Source: Calamus simplicifolius (Eukaryota; Streptophyta; Magnoliopsida; Arecales; Arecaceae). Taken from it: a stretch of DNA of 64,000 bases. Shown one piece after another: positions 11,192 through 23,829 of this stretch (its first letter is position 1; each line of letters begins with the position of its first letter). Location: positions 153,196 to 217,195 of the forward strand of contig UESW01001595.1 in assembly GCA_900491605.1 (NCBI GenBank), in the 5' to 3' direction. The notes under the pieces were generated by a model that saw only the letters and a program-made list of their open reading frames with translations, was not told where the DNA came from and did not search any database. The position numbers were made by a program, and so were the translations under genes.

Positions 11192-12044
11192 ATATGGGAA
11201 AATGCTATTGAAATTTTAACGTAAACGATCGATGATAATTAATAGCAGAATAACATATCACAAAAAATATTCTTGAATGAGATATGGCCTTACCTTTTAG
11301 ACATGGAGTGAAGGCGGAATTAATTTAGGACACTTGATTGCTTGTGAAGTCTTATGATTGAATGGACCGCCTTGCGGCCCGGCCCGAACCCAAGCCCTAG
11401 CATTAGCCTGGCATGAACCTGTGCCTCGGTCCTTGCTAGCACGACAAGGATCGTAGTCGTGGCCCGGCCTTACAGGGTAGGGACCTTAGTTGTGTAAAAG
11501 AAAATTGGTTTAGTTTTAAATGATTTAAATGGTTGTTATTAACCTTAGTTGTGTAAAATAAATAATTTAGTTATATATTTAGTAATGCTAATATAGTTTT
11601 ATATTGTAGTTTCCTTTAATGGTTTACCAAAATTGTATAAGTTGGTCAAAAATGAGCAGGGCTCGCTCATGGATGTATGCAAGGATAAAAGATGACTTGC
11701 TTAATCCAGATTTTCTGAATGGATTGAAAGAATTTATCGCATATGCATGTATCCAACTTGAATGGATGGATGGGCCTAGGATTAGGTGCTCATGCAACTT
11801 CCACAGGTGTCAGAATAAAGCCTACAGAGATGTTGAAACTGTTAAGGTGCATTTGTGTAAAAAGGGGTTTGTTCCTGATTATGATGTTTGGTACTGTCAG
11901 GGTGAACCAGAGGAAATTCCAGCAGCTGTTACAAGCCAACAAGTGTCAATTCCCGTAGATGAACCATTTGTGAATTTAAACACATATGAAGAAATAGTGA
12001 TGAATGCATCGGGTAATGAATTCAATCAGAATACATTTATGGAA

Positions 12045-12047
12045 GAA
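12045..12047. other. target site duplication GAA, left copy (element B)
   Basis: GAA directly precedes CACTAC at 12048 and is repeated directly after GTAGTG at 35455-35457. Removing B and one GAA rejoins ...NTFMEE to EPN of the element A transposase, matching the uninterrupted NTFMEEPNP of copies B and C. Three bases is the standard CACTA duplication. Confidence 0.93.
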
Positions 12048-12690
12048 CACTACAAGAAAATTTAAATATAGCGACGCTCAAATGCGTCGCTAATGCATCG
12101 CTTAACACCCTAAAGCAACGCATTAGCGACGCAATTGTGGCGTCGCTACGAATATCGTCGCAATCTCAATTTATCGCAATTGCATCGCTTAATGGCGACT
12201 CTCTACGATGCAATAAATACGTCGCAATATATTGCGATGCAATTAAATACGTCATAATATATTGCGATGCAATTAAATGCGTATTGCGACGCAACATACA
12301 TGCATCGCTAATTTTAAAAATAATTTTTTAAAAATATTTGCAACGAAAAACTTTGTTGCAATTGAGTCGCTAATTAATTAATTTATTTTTAAAAAAAAAT
12401 TAATTAGCGACGCATTAGCGACTTAAATTGCATCGCTAATATTTCTAAATTATTATTATTAATATTGTGACGTATTTAGTTGCATCGCAATATTTAATAA
12501 TAATATATTTTAGATATATTAGCGATGTAATTTTAGTCGCTAATGCGTCACTAATTAAATTTATTTAAAAATATTGCGACGCCATGTCATTGCGTCGCAA
12601 TATTTAATAATAATATTTTGAAAATATTAGCGATGCAATTTCAGTTGCTAATGCATCGCTAATTAATTTTTTTTAAAAAATAAAATATTA
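12048..12690. repeat. element B 3' TIR and subterminal repeats
   Basis: CACTACAAGAAAATTT is followed by facing GCGACGC/GCGTCGC motifs (for example gcgacgctc...gcgtcgc at 12071-12089) in AT-rich DNA, thinning out by about 12,670. Confidence 0.9.
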
Positions 12691-12852
12691 AAAATTAAAA
12701 CGGTTAATATAATTTCGTTACTTTTAAATATTGATCGAAACATTCTTCACTCATATTGATCCAAACAATAATTATTCAATTTCCAAAAATAATTAATATA
12801 TTAAAATTTTGAAGTTTTTATGTACACAATATAAAAAGTAAAAAAAAATATA

Positions 12853-14392
12853 TCAAGAATCCGTGCGATCACGTGGAGGCTGGAAACCCTGCGACATGCG
12901 GCTAACCATATCCTGCAACTGACGCATCTGATCTCGCGCGTCTGCTAGCTCCTGTTGATGGCCTCGCATACGCTGCTCGAACTCGTGCTCGAACTCCTGG
13001 CGAACCTCCTGCCGAACCTCCTGATGAACGTCCTGCCGAACCTCCTCCGTAATAGATCTCCGAATGTTGTCTAAACGCTCGGCAGAAATATTACCATAAT
13101 ATCGTGAGCTGGAGGCCTGATGGGGAAAATATGTAGAAGCTCTAGTGCCCAAACCATAGACCCTGCGGTCTCGCGGCTGGGCACCAACAGCCTCCAAAAA
13201 ACACACGTCGACTCTCCTCTGCTGAGAGTTCGATGGGCGTCTCCCCATCAGTGGAGTCAACCTGCGATGACTGGGAGCGAAGCTCCTCGACTCGTGTCTT
13301 TGAATTATAAAATCAACAATAAATGAATCAATAAATTTCTCTAAATAAAATTTTAGAAATTAAATAGATACTACATAAAGCTAATTTCTTACCGCAACCT
13401 CCTATGATCGCGTATCGACCCAGGAACCGTCCTTCCTGGTGGGTGTCACCCTGAATAGACGAAACTCACCAGGATCTTCGCCCTCCTGCTCAGACTATAA
13501 CAATAAAAAATTGATATTAATGCAAATATTTATAAATAACTAAATTAGTAATTAAATTATTTATGTTTTCTTACCAGCGTCTGTGCTCCTGAATCGAAAT
13601 GAAGCCCAAAGTGTGGTGGGAGAGACCCGTGCCAGGACCGCCCTCTCGGATCGACGGTTCGTTCTGGCTGATGCGGACCTTCTGCACCAGCCATCGGACT
13701 GCCAGGCCTGCTGCCACTCATGCCAAATACCTTCTGGCACATGCGCAGGACGGTGACCCGATGACCTCCAACGATGAAGCATGTCAGAGTATCGGTGTCT
13801 CGTAAGAGCCTCCCATGCTGCCCTAATGGCATAATGGCTGGTAGTGTCCCACGTAAACTTTTTCTGCATTAAAATAAATAGTTAGTTTCAGAATTTATTA
13901 AGATTAAGAAATTTTATATCAGTGATAAATTGTATTTAATAAGTTTACCTGAAACTCAGAAAAATAAAACTCCCTCGTGGCTGGAGATACGTGGCGCCAA
14001 TCGTAGCCACTGGGATCTGCACGCCTCTGAAATATGGAGCTGATGTGGCTTGATACATAATGCTGCTTAATAAATCTATTAAAAAAATACATGTTTATAA
14101 ATAATTGACTTAAAAACATAAACATATATTTTTAATTAGTATATACTTACAGCCCCTGAGCATCCAGTCGAAGTACGATGCGGCCGATGGTGGAAGAACT
14201 CTTGGAGGTATGTGCCGATCGGCTAGATGGTAATACCAATGCAGGATCACCACTGACTGGTGGAGAGATCGAAGGCTGTGCGATGTATGAAGATCCAAAC
14301 TCTCCATCTCCAAAGCTCATGTGATCTGATGCAGTAGGGCTACGTCCCTGCTCACTCCGTATGTCGTCGGTGGATCTACCTCTGCCCATCAT
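12853..14392 (-). pseudogene. second CACTA gene of element B (Transposase_24/Ptta-like, coiled-coil tail)
   Basis: It starts at 14392 with MMGRGRSTDDIRSEQGRS; exon 1 ends at a GTAAGT donor (14151). Exon 2 (about 13950-14079, acceptor TTTTTAATAG) carries RRADPSGYDWRHVSPATREF. Exon 3 (about 13575-13865) carries KKFTWD and the W-rich LHRWRSSG and EGIWHEWQQAW motifs of the plant En/Spm-associated Transposase_24 family. The last exon (to 12853) has GAQPRDRRVYGLGTRAS and a charged coiled coil (EEVRQDVHQEVRQEVRQE) before the stop. All five exons are recognisable with GT-AG borders. Frame continuity in exons 3-4 is doubtful, so I list it as broken. It may act with TNP2 in end recognition, as TNPA does in En/Spm, but that is inference. 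Confidence 0.75.
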
Positions 14393-14496
14393 ACTGAAAA
14401 TACTAAAGATTCATGCAATTAAATTATGATTAATGATTGACTATGTAAAAATTTAACACTTATAAAATAAAGTTGAATTTAAAAAAACCTCTATGT

Positions 14497-17400
14497 TTAA
14501 TCGGTGTCATTTGTTTCGTGAAATATTGGTTCAACATCCGATGTCGTATCGGACTGCGATTCAGTTTCATTATCATCGGAAGGAAACCGAACATGGACAT
14601 CCGCAGTAAAACACTTGCTGAGCTTGGGATGCAAGGTTGAATGGTTCATATTTCTGCAATCTTCAAGAAAGGTTCACTTCAACCAAATTATAATCATTAT
14701 GAACCCTTTTGCCCATAGGAACTGTCGGATCGAACCAATCGTAACGAAACAATATGGTTTGTTTCATAGGCCAACTGGGATATTCAACTTCAACCACCTC
14801 TACTAACTTTCCGTAATAATCCTGCATATTTGCTCCAACACTTTCTCCTTTAACACACACGCCCCAGTTCTGCGTGCCTCTTGAAGCTGCTAATCGTTCA
14901 ATCTGAAATTTGTACCCATTAACAAAATAGCCAGTAGAGGTTGTTACGGTCTTCAATGGCCATTGCGATAGACATTTAATGAAAATATTATCGGTTGTGG
15001 ACCATGAACCGTTTACCTATAAATTAATAAGCTATTCACAACCAATTCGAAAAATAAAAGCCATTATTGAAATTGATTGAGTGATACTACTCACAAATTC
15101 ATAAAACCAGTAACCGAACTCCGTTTCTAACTTCTGCCCAATTGCAACTTGACTGATGTCGGGATTCATCTGTCGTTGTCTATCACAATACATCCTTATG
15201 GGATGATAAGGATTAAAACTTATGTTAGCAATTAAATATTGTGGTATATTGTAATTTAAATTAGAAGTTCCAATTAAGCATTGAAGTATACACTTACTCA
15301 ATATATGGATCGACTTTTCTACAGTTCATTAGGATGTAATAATGTGCTGCATTATACTCCATATCGCTAAGATTTCTTGACTTCTGCCCCCCAAATGAAC
15401 GGCCGATACCTTTAAAAATTGATATTCTACCGTCATTAGGTTCTCCTTTGTCCACACATACGTCATCGTTACGACCAAGATTTCGGCTCCTCGTGTGGAC
15501 GTGACCCTCAAAATAATGCGAGGCAAAAGCTGAAACTTCTTCGACCAAGTGTGCATTGAATATAGAACCTTCAACCCTTGCCTTATTACGCACATTATTT
15601 TTTAACTTCTTAAGGTACCTATACGTAAAGTTGAGACAAAAAATAAACAAATTTTCTTACAATGAAATAATATTTGAAATGTCAACATATCTTAATGATG
15701 TATATATTTACCTCTCGAAAGGATACATCCAGCGATACTACACGGGACCAGCTATGCTCGCTTCGTATGGTAAGTGAAACGGTAAATGCTCCATTGAGTC
15801 AAAAAAACTGGGAGGAAATATTCGCTCCAGCTTACATAAAATAATTGGAATTTCCTCCTTAAGCCTTGCCATGGATGCAGAAGTAATGACTGCGGCAGAT
15901 AACTCCTTGAAGAACAAGCTGAGCTCCGTCAATGCCTTCAGACATGTTGCGGAAGCAACTCACGAAAAGCTATAGGCAATAACCGTTGCATGAAAACATG
16001 GCAGTCATGACTCTTCATGCCGAACAACTTGAGCTTATGCATGTCCACACACCTACGGATATTTGAGGCATAACCATCTGGAAATTTTAACCCTCTAAGC
16101 CAGTTACATAAAACTTTTCGTGAATTTTTGTCAAGAGCGTAACAGGCTTTAGGATAGGTCCCGTCGGCACTCCGCCTCAAATCACCTCTTCTGCAATACT
16201 GATTAAGTTCTTCTCTTGACTTTGCAGTGTCTTTGGTTTTTCCCGGGATGTTTAGCACCGTGTTAAATATGTTATCAAAGAATTTTTTCTCGATATGCAT
16301 AACATCCAAGTTATGCCGGATGAGATTTGTGCTCCAATAAGGCAAATCCCAAAATATACTCTGCTTCTTCCAGTTATGTTCTTTACATATACGGCCATTT
16401 ATTCTATCTGCATCCAGTTCCTAAGCATACCTCAACCCCAAATGCTCTATAGTATCAAATATATCAGTGCTGGACCTAACCGGTTCGCGAATTTTGTGAC
16501 TGCTTTGTTCTTCCGGAAGGCGATCAAGTTACGCAGTAAGGATGATTTGGGGGCAAGAACTTCCTATGATTATCAAACCATGACTGCTTACCACTCTTCT
16601 GCAATGTAAATGCATCGAATCATACATACAATGAGGGCATGCCAGACGTCCAGCAGTGCTCCAACCAGACAACATTGCATATGCCGGGAAGTCACTTATT
16701 GTCCACATCAAAGCAACTCTCATGATGAAATTCTGTTTCATAGAAATGTCGTAGGCTACGACTCCTATTTCCCACAACATTTTCAATTCGGCCACCAACG
16801 GTTGCAGGAAGACATCAATCTTTTCCTTTGGATTTGATGGTCCTGGAACCAAAACTGTCAAAAACATTGCAGTATCTTTCATGCACTTCCATGAAGGAAG
16901 GTTATATACGGTCAGTATCACAGGCCAACATGAATATTGTTGCCCCGCTTGACCGAATGGTTGGAAGCCATCGGTACAAAGACCTAATCTCATATTCCTT
17001 ATATCTTCAGCGAAATCAGGATGATTTTCATTGAAATGCTTCCAAGCTTTTGAATCTGATGGATGCCGCATTTCATCCTCTTTGGATTCATGTTCGGCAT
17101 GCCATCTCATATCAGCAGCCGTAGCCTCAGATCTGTATAATCTCTGCAGGCATGGAGTAAGAGGAAAGTAATGCATCCTCTTGTAAGGAACACTTTTCCT
17201 CCTACTTGTACTAGCTCCCCCTTCGCCGTTTTTGTACCTCGATTGCCCACAAATCTTACACATCTCAATTGTGAGTCTTCACCCCAATATATCATACAAT
17301 TGTTCAAGCAACAATCGATCTTATTAACCGGGAGCCCAAGCCCATGCAACAACTTCTTCGTTGAGTAAAAACTGTCTGCTACAACATTATCATTTGGCAA

Positions 17401-18004
17401 AATTTCCTTGATTAACCTAGCTACAGAATTAAACAACTTTTCTGATAATCGATGTTCTGCCTTAATATTCAACAACCGAGCAGCCGTAGACAACTGGAAT
17501 GACCCTCACAACCAGGATACAATTCTTGATTTGCAGCATGCAACATATCATAAAATTGCCGTGCATCTGGATTTGGTTCTTCCATAAATGTATTCTGATT
17601 GAATTCATTACCCGATGCATTCATCACCATTTCTTCATATGTGTTTAAATTCACAAATGGTTCATCTTCGGGAATTGACACTTGTTGGCTTGTAACAGCT
17701 ACCAAAATTTCCTTCGGTTCACCATGACAGTACCAAACATCGTAATCAGAAACAAACCCCTTTTTACACAAATGCACCTTAACAGTTTCAACATCTATGT
17801 AGGCTTTATTCTAACACCTGTGGAAGTTGCATGGGCACCTAATCCTAGGCCCATCCATCCATTCAGGTTGCTACATGCAAATGCGATAAATTCTTCCAAT
17901 CCATTCAGAAAATCTGGATTAAGCAAGCCATCTTTTATCCTTGCATACATCCACGAGCGAGCCCGCTCATTTTTGACCGACTTATACAGTTTCTGGTATA
18001 CCAT
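14497..18004 (-). pseudogene. TNP2-like CACTA transposase gene of element B
   Basis: It starts at 18004 (MVYQKLYKSVKNERARSWMY) and ends at 14497. Transpos_assoc comes first, then Transposase_21 with VRLGLCTDGFQPFG-type and DFPAYAMLSGWSTAGRLACP motifs intact (presumed catalytic Asp codon at 16970-16972 is GAT), then DUF4218 (about 15740-16000), GT-AG introns, and DUF4216 (14663-14990). Damage: CAG to TAG near 17811, at least four one-base deletions (near 17870, 17495, 17270 and 16545), and a deletion of about 215 bp near 14605 relative to C, between GCGGAT repeats. It is the longest continuous transposase core in the window (17263-16529). Confidence 0.85.
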
Positions 18005-18433
18005 TAAAGGAAACCATAATATAAAACTATATTAGCATTAATACATATATAACTAAATTATTTCTTTTACTCAACTAAGGTAAATAACAACTACTTAAAT
18101 CATTTATAACTAAACCAATTTTCTTTTACACAACTAAGGTCCCTACCCTGCAAGGCCGGGCCACGGCTACGATCCTTGCCACGTGCTAGCAAGGACCGAG
18201 GCACAGGTTCATGCAGGAATAATGCTAGGGATTGGGTTCGGGCCGGGCCGCAATGCGGTCCGTTCAATCATCGGACTTCACAAGCAATCAAGTGTCCTAA
18301 ATTAATTCCACCGTTACTCCATGTCTAAAAGGTGAGGCCCTATCCCATTCAAGAATCTTTTTTGTGATATGTTATTCTGCTATTAATTATCATCGATGGT
18401 TTACGTTGAAATTTTAGCAGCATTTCCCCGTAT

Positions 18434-18578
18434 GTTCTCCTAAATGTGTGGCATATATGCCACACTAGGAGAACGCATGAGCAAATATAAACCGCAATCT
18501 CAACCAACGATGATTAATAGCAGACTAACATATCACAAAAAATATTCTCAAACTGTCCACCAGGACAATTTGAGAATT
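18434..18578. promoter_or_regulatory. two conserved palindromes upstream of TNP2 (element B)
   Basis: 18434-18474 is a nearly perfect 41-base palindrome: GTTCTCCTA, three unpaired bases, GTGTGGCATATATGCCACAC, then TAGGAGAAC. 18544-18577 pairs ATTCTCAAACTGTCC with GGACAATTTGAGAAT around a four-base loop. They lie 430-575 bases upstream of the transposase start. They are the best preserved of the three copies. Confidence 0.8.
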
Positions 18579-18719
18579 TGCAAGACTAAGTCTTACAAAT
18601 TCTTAAACGGGTCTAAAGGTTATAGTGCTGTGATTAATAACATGGAAATCCGAAGACAATCGAACTTATGCTTATTATTCATAAATTTTTGTCAATTATA
18701 CATATATAGGAATAGTGTT

Positions 18720-19320
18720 CTATATATATAACTAACTTCTTAAGATTATTATGTCCAATATAAATGTTTATGAAGTCTCTACTTAACATAATTGAACCTG
18801 CTAAATTGTTGCTGAAAATAAAATAAAACTACAACAAGACTTTCATTCTAGCATTACATAATTTAATGCATCATTCAATTTGAAGCAGAATGTATATAAT
18901 CAAGTCATAACAATTATAAATAACTACAAATGCACATATATTATTGCATAAATAGCTTTAAAGAAACCCTAATAATAGAATTAGGTCTTTTTTAACCCTT
19001 AACTAAGAGTGACAATAGTAGTCTAAAACATGTTATTAGATATGAAACATAAACATAATAATATTTTTTAATTAAATAATGATGATCATTAATAATCTAA
19101 ATCATTGAATATGATGTTACTATTTCTAAACATTTATACATAAAAAAATATAAGATTTAGATAACTTTAATCGCATTAAGTGATCAAAAAATGGATTGTT
19201 TAAATTAATAACATCAATTTTTCCAACTTGATGCATAAGCTGAACATTTTAATTCAAATTCTACATCTAATGGTTTAAAACATGAATGCAAAACCATTAT
19301 TATGTAATTACTATTTTTTT
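18720..19320. other. AT-rich part of element B (inferred leader intron)
   Basis: AT-rich DNA with no coding signal, in the same place as the AT-rich stretches of A and C. Confidence 0.55.
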
Positions 19321-19321
19321 T

Positions 19322-19529
19322 AACGGTGGCCTGGCCACCGCCGGCCACGGCCGCCAACATGGCGGACGCCTCAAGGGTGGGGGAAAAACTCTATCCCATT
19401 TTCAATTTTTTTTTAAACGGAGGCCTGGCCACCGTGGCCAGGCCACCACCGGCCATGGCCGCCGCCGTGGCCGGTGCCTCAGGGGTTGGGGAAAAACCCC
19501 ACCCCAATAATTTTTTTTAACAGGCCACC
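19322..19529. repeat. GC-hairpin block of element B, part left of element C
   Basis: Two units with GGCCTGGCCACCGTGGCCAGG palindromes and gcctcagggg(t)tgggg-aaaaaccccacccc segments, interrupted at 19529/30936 by element C. The other part is at 30936-31435. Confidence 0.85.
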
Positions 19530-20455
19530 CACTATAAGAAAATACTAAAATAGCGACACAAATTTAGCGACGCAATTATGCGTCGCTAAATTGCGACCAC
19601 TTTGCGACGCCTCTGTGACAACAAAATATTGCGACGCAGTTAGCGATGCATTAGCGACTAACTTAACCAGAAAATCAAAAAAAATTAAATTTTTAATATT
19701 GCGACACAAATAATGTGTCGCAATATTTTTAAATTAATTTTTTATTAAATATAAATATTAAAAAAAATATTGCAACGCAGCTCAGTGCGTCGCAATGTTT
19801 TTAACAGAATTAAATATGTTAAATAGCGACGCATTAGCGACGCAATAAAATAGAAAATTAAAAAAATTATTTTTAATTTAGCGACACACCAATTGCATCA
19901 CAAATAATTTAAATGAAATTAAATTTTATAAAATTTAATTATCGGAAAAAAAAATTGCGACGCAACACAGTGCGTCGCAATATTTTTAAAAGAATTAAAT
20001 ATATTAAATAGCGACGCATTAGCGACGCAATAAACCAGAAAATTAGAAAAATTATTTTTAATTTAGCGACGCAACAATTGCATCGCAAATAATTTAAATG
20101 AAATTAAATTTTTTAAAGTATAAATATTTTAAAAAATATTGCGATGCAACTCAGTGCGTCGCAATGTTTTGAAAAAATTAAATATTTTAAATAACGACGC
20201 ATTAGCGATGCAATAAACCAGAAAATAAATTAAAATTATTTTTTATTTAGCGACACAATAAATGCGTTGCAATTATTTTAAATAAAATTAAATTTTATAA
20301 AGTATAAATATGAGAAAAAATAATTGCGACGTAACACAGTGCGTTGCAATATTTTTAAAAAATTAATTATGTTAAATAGCGATGCATTAGCAACGTAATA
20401 AGCCAAAAAATTAATTAGAAAAATTATGTTTTAATATAGCGACGCACTTGTTGAG
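19530..20455. repeat. element C 5' TIR and subterminal repeats
   Basis: Repeated blocks of about 160-175 bp, each with AGCGACGCATTAGCGACGCA, an aaaccagaaaat-type spacer and facing TTGCGACGCA / TGCGTCGCAA sites. Confidence 0.9.
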
Positions 20456-20460
20456 GCTAA

Positions 20461-21440
20461 TAAAATGGTCGTGACCGATCGGGATCAGGGCTTGGATCAA
20501 TCGCAACCGTCGGATCGTCAGTGATCTCGGACCGATTGCATCGGTCCGGAATAGGTCATGGCCGATCGGGATGAGGGCTTGGATCGATCGCAACCGTTGG
20601 ATTGTCGCCGATCAGACCGCTCGTCATGGTCCAAGATCGGTCGTGGCTGATCAGGATCAGGGCTTGGATCGATTGCAACCGTCGGATTGCCGCGATCTTG
20701 GACCGATCGCAACACTTCGGGATCGGTCGTGGCCGATCGGGATCAGGGCTTGGATCGATCGCAATCGTCGATTGTCACCGATCGGACCGATCGCCACGGT
20801 CTGAGATCAGTCATGGCCGATCGAGATCATGGCTTGGATCGATCGCAACCGTCGGATCATCGCCGATCTCGGATGGATTGCAGCTATCCGAGATAGGTCA
20901 TGGCCGATCGGGATCAGGGCTTGGATCGATCGGAACCGTCGGATCGCCCGATCTTGGACCGATCGCCATGGTCCGGGATCGGTCGTGGCCGATCGGGATC
21001 AGGGCTTGGATCGATCGCAACCGTCGGATCGTCATCGATCGGACCGATCGCACGGTCCGAGATCGGTCGTGGCGATCGGGATCACGGCTTGGATCGATCG
21101 CAACCATCGGATCATCGCCGATCTCGGGGATTGCGGGATCGATCGTGGCCAATCGGGATCACGACTTGGATCGATTGGAACCGTCGGATCGGCGATCGGA
21201 CCGATCGCCACGGTCTAGGATCGGTCGTGGCCGATCGGATCAGGGCTTGGATCGATCGCAACGTTGGATCATCGCCGATCGGACCGATCGCCACGGTCCG
21301 AGATCGGTCGTGGCCGATCGGGATCACGGCTTGGATCGATCGCAACCGTCGGATCATCGTCGATCGGACCGATCGCAACGGTCCAGGATCGGTCGTGGCC
21401 GATCGGATCAGGGCTTGGATCGATCACAACCATCGGATCA
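20461..21440. repeat. GATC-rich minisatellite, about 11 units (element C)
   Basis: Units of roughly 85 bp with gatcgatcgcaaccgtcgga, ggaccgatcgc and gtggccgatcgggatca motifs. It is the shortest of the three arrays (about 1.0 kb against 2.0 and 3.4 kb) and its units also carry ggtcgtggccgatc, absent from the A units. Confidence 0.92.
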
Positions 21441-22495
21441 CTTATAATTACCGACGCCGTAGCGACGCATTTTAGAAGAAAAATTAATAAATATTGCGAC
21501 GCAATGTATGCGTCGCAATATTTTAAGTAAATATAATTTTTATCATATAATAAATAAAAAAATATATATTGTGATGCATAATTTGCATCGCAATTATTTT
21601 TAAATAAATTTATCTAATTAAAAATATTAAAAAATTATTGCGATGCAATATGGCATCGCAATTATCATAAATTATTAATATTATCATTAATAAATAATTA
21701 AGAATTTTTGCGACTCGTAGTGATAAATTTAGGAAAAAAATAAATAATATTGCGACGAAATATATGCGTCGCAATTATTTTTAGTAAATTTTTTAGTATT
21801 AATAAATAAAAGAAATATAATATTGCGACGCATAAGTTGCGTCGCAATGTTTTTAAAATAAATTTATGTAATAAAATTTTATAAAATATATTGCGATGCA
21901 TTTTGTCGCAATTATTAACATTAATTATAAATATTATTTATAAATATTAAAAAATTATTGCGACGCCTTAGCGACGCATTTAAAAAAATATAAACAATAT
22001 TGCGACGAAATATATGCATCACAATTATATATATTTTTATCAGTATTAATAATAAAAAAATATAATATTGCGACGCATAGCGTCGCAATATTATTAAAAC
22101 ATAGCTGATTAAAAATATTAAAAAATTATTGCGATGCAATTTTGCGTCGCAATTATTATCATAAATTTTAATTATTATCATTTAAAAATATTTAAAAATT
22201 ATTGCGACGCACTGCTTGCATCGCAATTATTGTAATAAGTTTTATTTTAATCAATTTAAAATATTAAAAAAATATTGCGATGCCTTAGCGACGCAATTCT
22301 TAGAAAATAAAAATAATTTTTCCCGGATGTTGGCGCCAAGTTAGCGACGCATTAGCGACGCATTTATTGGAGTCGCTATTTTTCATAAAATTTTAATAAA
22401 ACCATATTAACGATGGATTAGCGACGCACTAATGCGTCGCAAAGACATAATAAAAAAAAAATATTGCGACCATAGCGATGCAATTATTACGTCGC
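21441..22495. repeat. element C second subterminal repeat block
   Basis: Alternating TTGCGACGCA and TGCGTCGCAA sites about 60-100 bases apart in very AT-rich DNA, between the minisatellite and the promoter. B has the same block at 31640-32637. Confidence 0.88.
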
Positions 22496-22502
22496 TAATA
22501 CT

Positions 22503-22653
22503 TATATTTAAGCCACCCTCTTCTTCTTCTTTCCCGTCTTGACCTAGCCGCCGCCGTGGTCTAAAATTTCCGGCTCCCACCTCGCTGCTCCGGCGCATCC
22601 CCCCTCCGACTCCCGGCGTTCTCATCCGACTCCGGCTTCTTCTCTCGACCAAG
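22503..22653 (+). promoter_or_regulatory. TATA box and non-coding first exon of the element C transposase gene
   Basis: tatattta (22503-22510) is followed by a CT-rich leader (cttcttcttctttccc) and then CCAAG|GTAAGCC, a consensus splice donor at 22654. B has the same arrangement on the other strand (GGCAAG|GTAAGCC). The predicted first intron, about 2.2 kb to the transposase exon at 24.8 kb, contains the GC-hairpin block. No ATG-initiated protein is evident in the leader. Inferred from position and conservation, not shown by transcripts. Confidence 0.6.
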
Positions 22654-22689
22654 GTAAGCCTAACACTCTAAAAAAAAAAAAAATTTTTA

Positions 22690-23820
22690 ATGATTTCCCT
22701 TTGGCCGTCTTCTCCGGCCACGGTGGCCGTCTTCTCCGGCCACGGCGCTGCCGTGGCCGGCAGTGGCCTGGCCACGGTGGCCAGGCCACTGTACAAAAAA
22801 AAATTTTTTTTTCTTAACAGGGGGGGGGGGGGAAACCCCCCCCCCCCCCTTTTTTTTTCTCCGGCCACGACCGTGCCGCGGCCGGACAAGGCGGCCACGG
22901 CCGCTGCCGTGGCCGTCTTCTCCGGCCACGGCCGCTGCCGTGGCCGGCAGTGGCCTGGCCACGGTGGCCAGGCCACTGTACAAAAAAAAAATTTTTTTTT
23001 TAACAGGGGGGAGGGGGGAACCCCCCCCCCCCCCCCCCCCTTTTTTTTCTTGTCCGGCCACGGCCCACGGCCGTGGCCACGGCCGGACAAGGCGGCCACG
23101 GCCGCTGCCATGGCCGTCTTCTCCGCCACGGCTGCTGCCGTGGCCTGGCCACGGTGGCCAGGCCACTGTACAAAAAAAAAAAATTTCTTAACAGGGGGGA
23201 GGGGGGAAACCCCCGCCCCTTTTTTTCTTGTCCGGCCACGGCCGTGGCCGCGGCCGGACAAGGTGGCCACGGCCGCTGCCGTGGCCGTCTTCTCCGGCCA
23301 CGGCCACTGCCGTGGCCGGCAGTGGCCTGGCCACGGTGGCCAGGCCACTGTGACAAAAAAAAAAAATTTTTCTTAACAGGGGGGGAGGGGGGAAACCCCC
23401 CCCCCCCCCCCCCTTTTTTTTCTTGTCCGGCCACGGCCGTGGCCGGCAGTGGCCTGGCCACGGTGGCCAGGCCACTGTGACAAAAAAAAAAAAATTTTCT
23501 TAACAGGGGGAGGGGGGAAACCCCCCCCCCCCCTTTTTTTCTTGTCCGGCCACGGTGGCCATGCCGCGGCCGACAAGGCGGCCACGGCCGCTGCCGTGGC
23601 CGGCCACGTGCTTGTCCGGCCACGGCCGCTGCCGTGGCCTGGCCACGGTGGCCAGGCCACTGTGACAAAAAAAAAAAATTTTTTTTAACAGGGGGGAGGG
23701 GGGAAACCCCCCCCCCCTTTTTTCTTGTCCGGCCACGGTAAGCCACGGCCGCTGCCGTGGCCGGCAGTGGCCTGGCCACGGTGGCCAGGCCACTGTCACA
23801 AAAAAAAAAAAAAATTGGGG
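22690..23820. repeat. GC-hairpin block of element C (about seven units)
   Basis: Tandem units of about 110-200 bp: cttaacagg, a G-run, aaa, a C-run, T-run, cttgtccggccacggcc, and the palindrome GTGGCCTGGCCAC / GTGGCCAGGCCAC, then ctgt(g)acaaaa. Homopolymer runs exceed 15 C in places, so exact lengths are unreliable. Open frames across it are composition artefacts. Confidence 0.88.
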
Positions 23821-23829
23821 GGGCCAACC

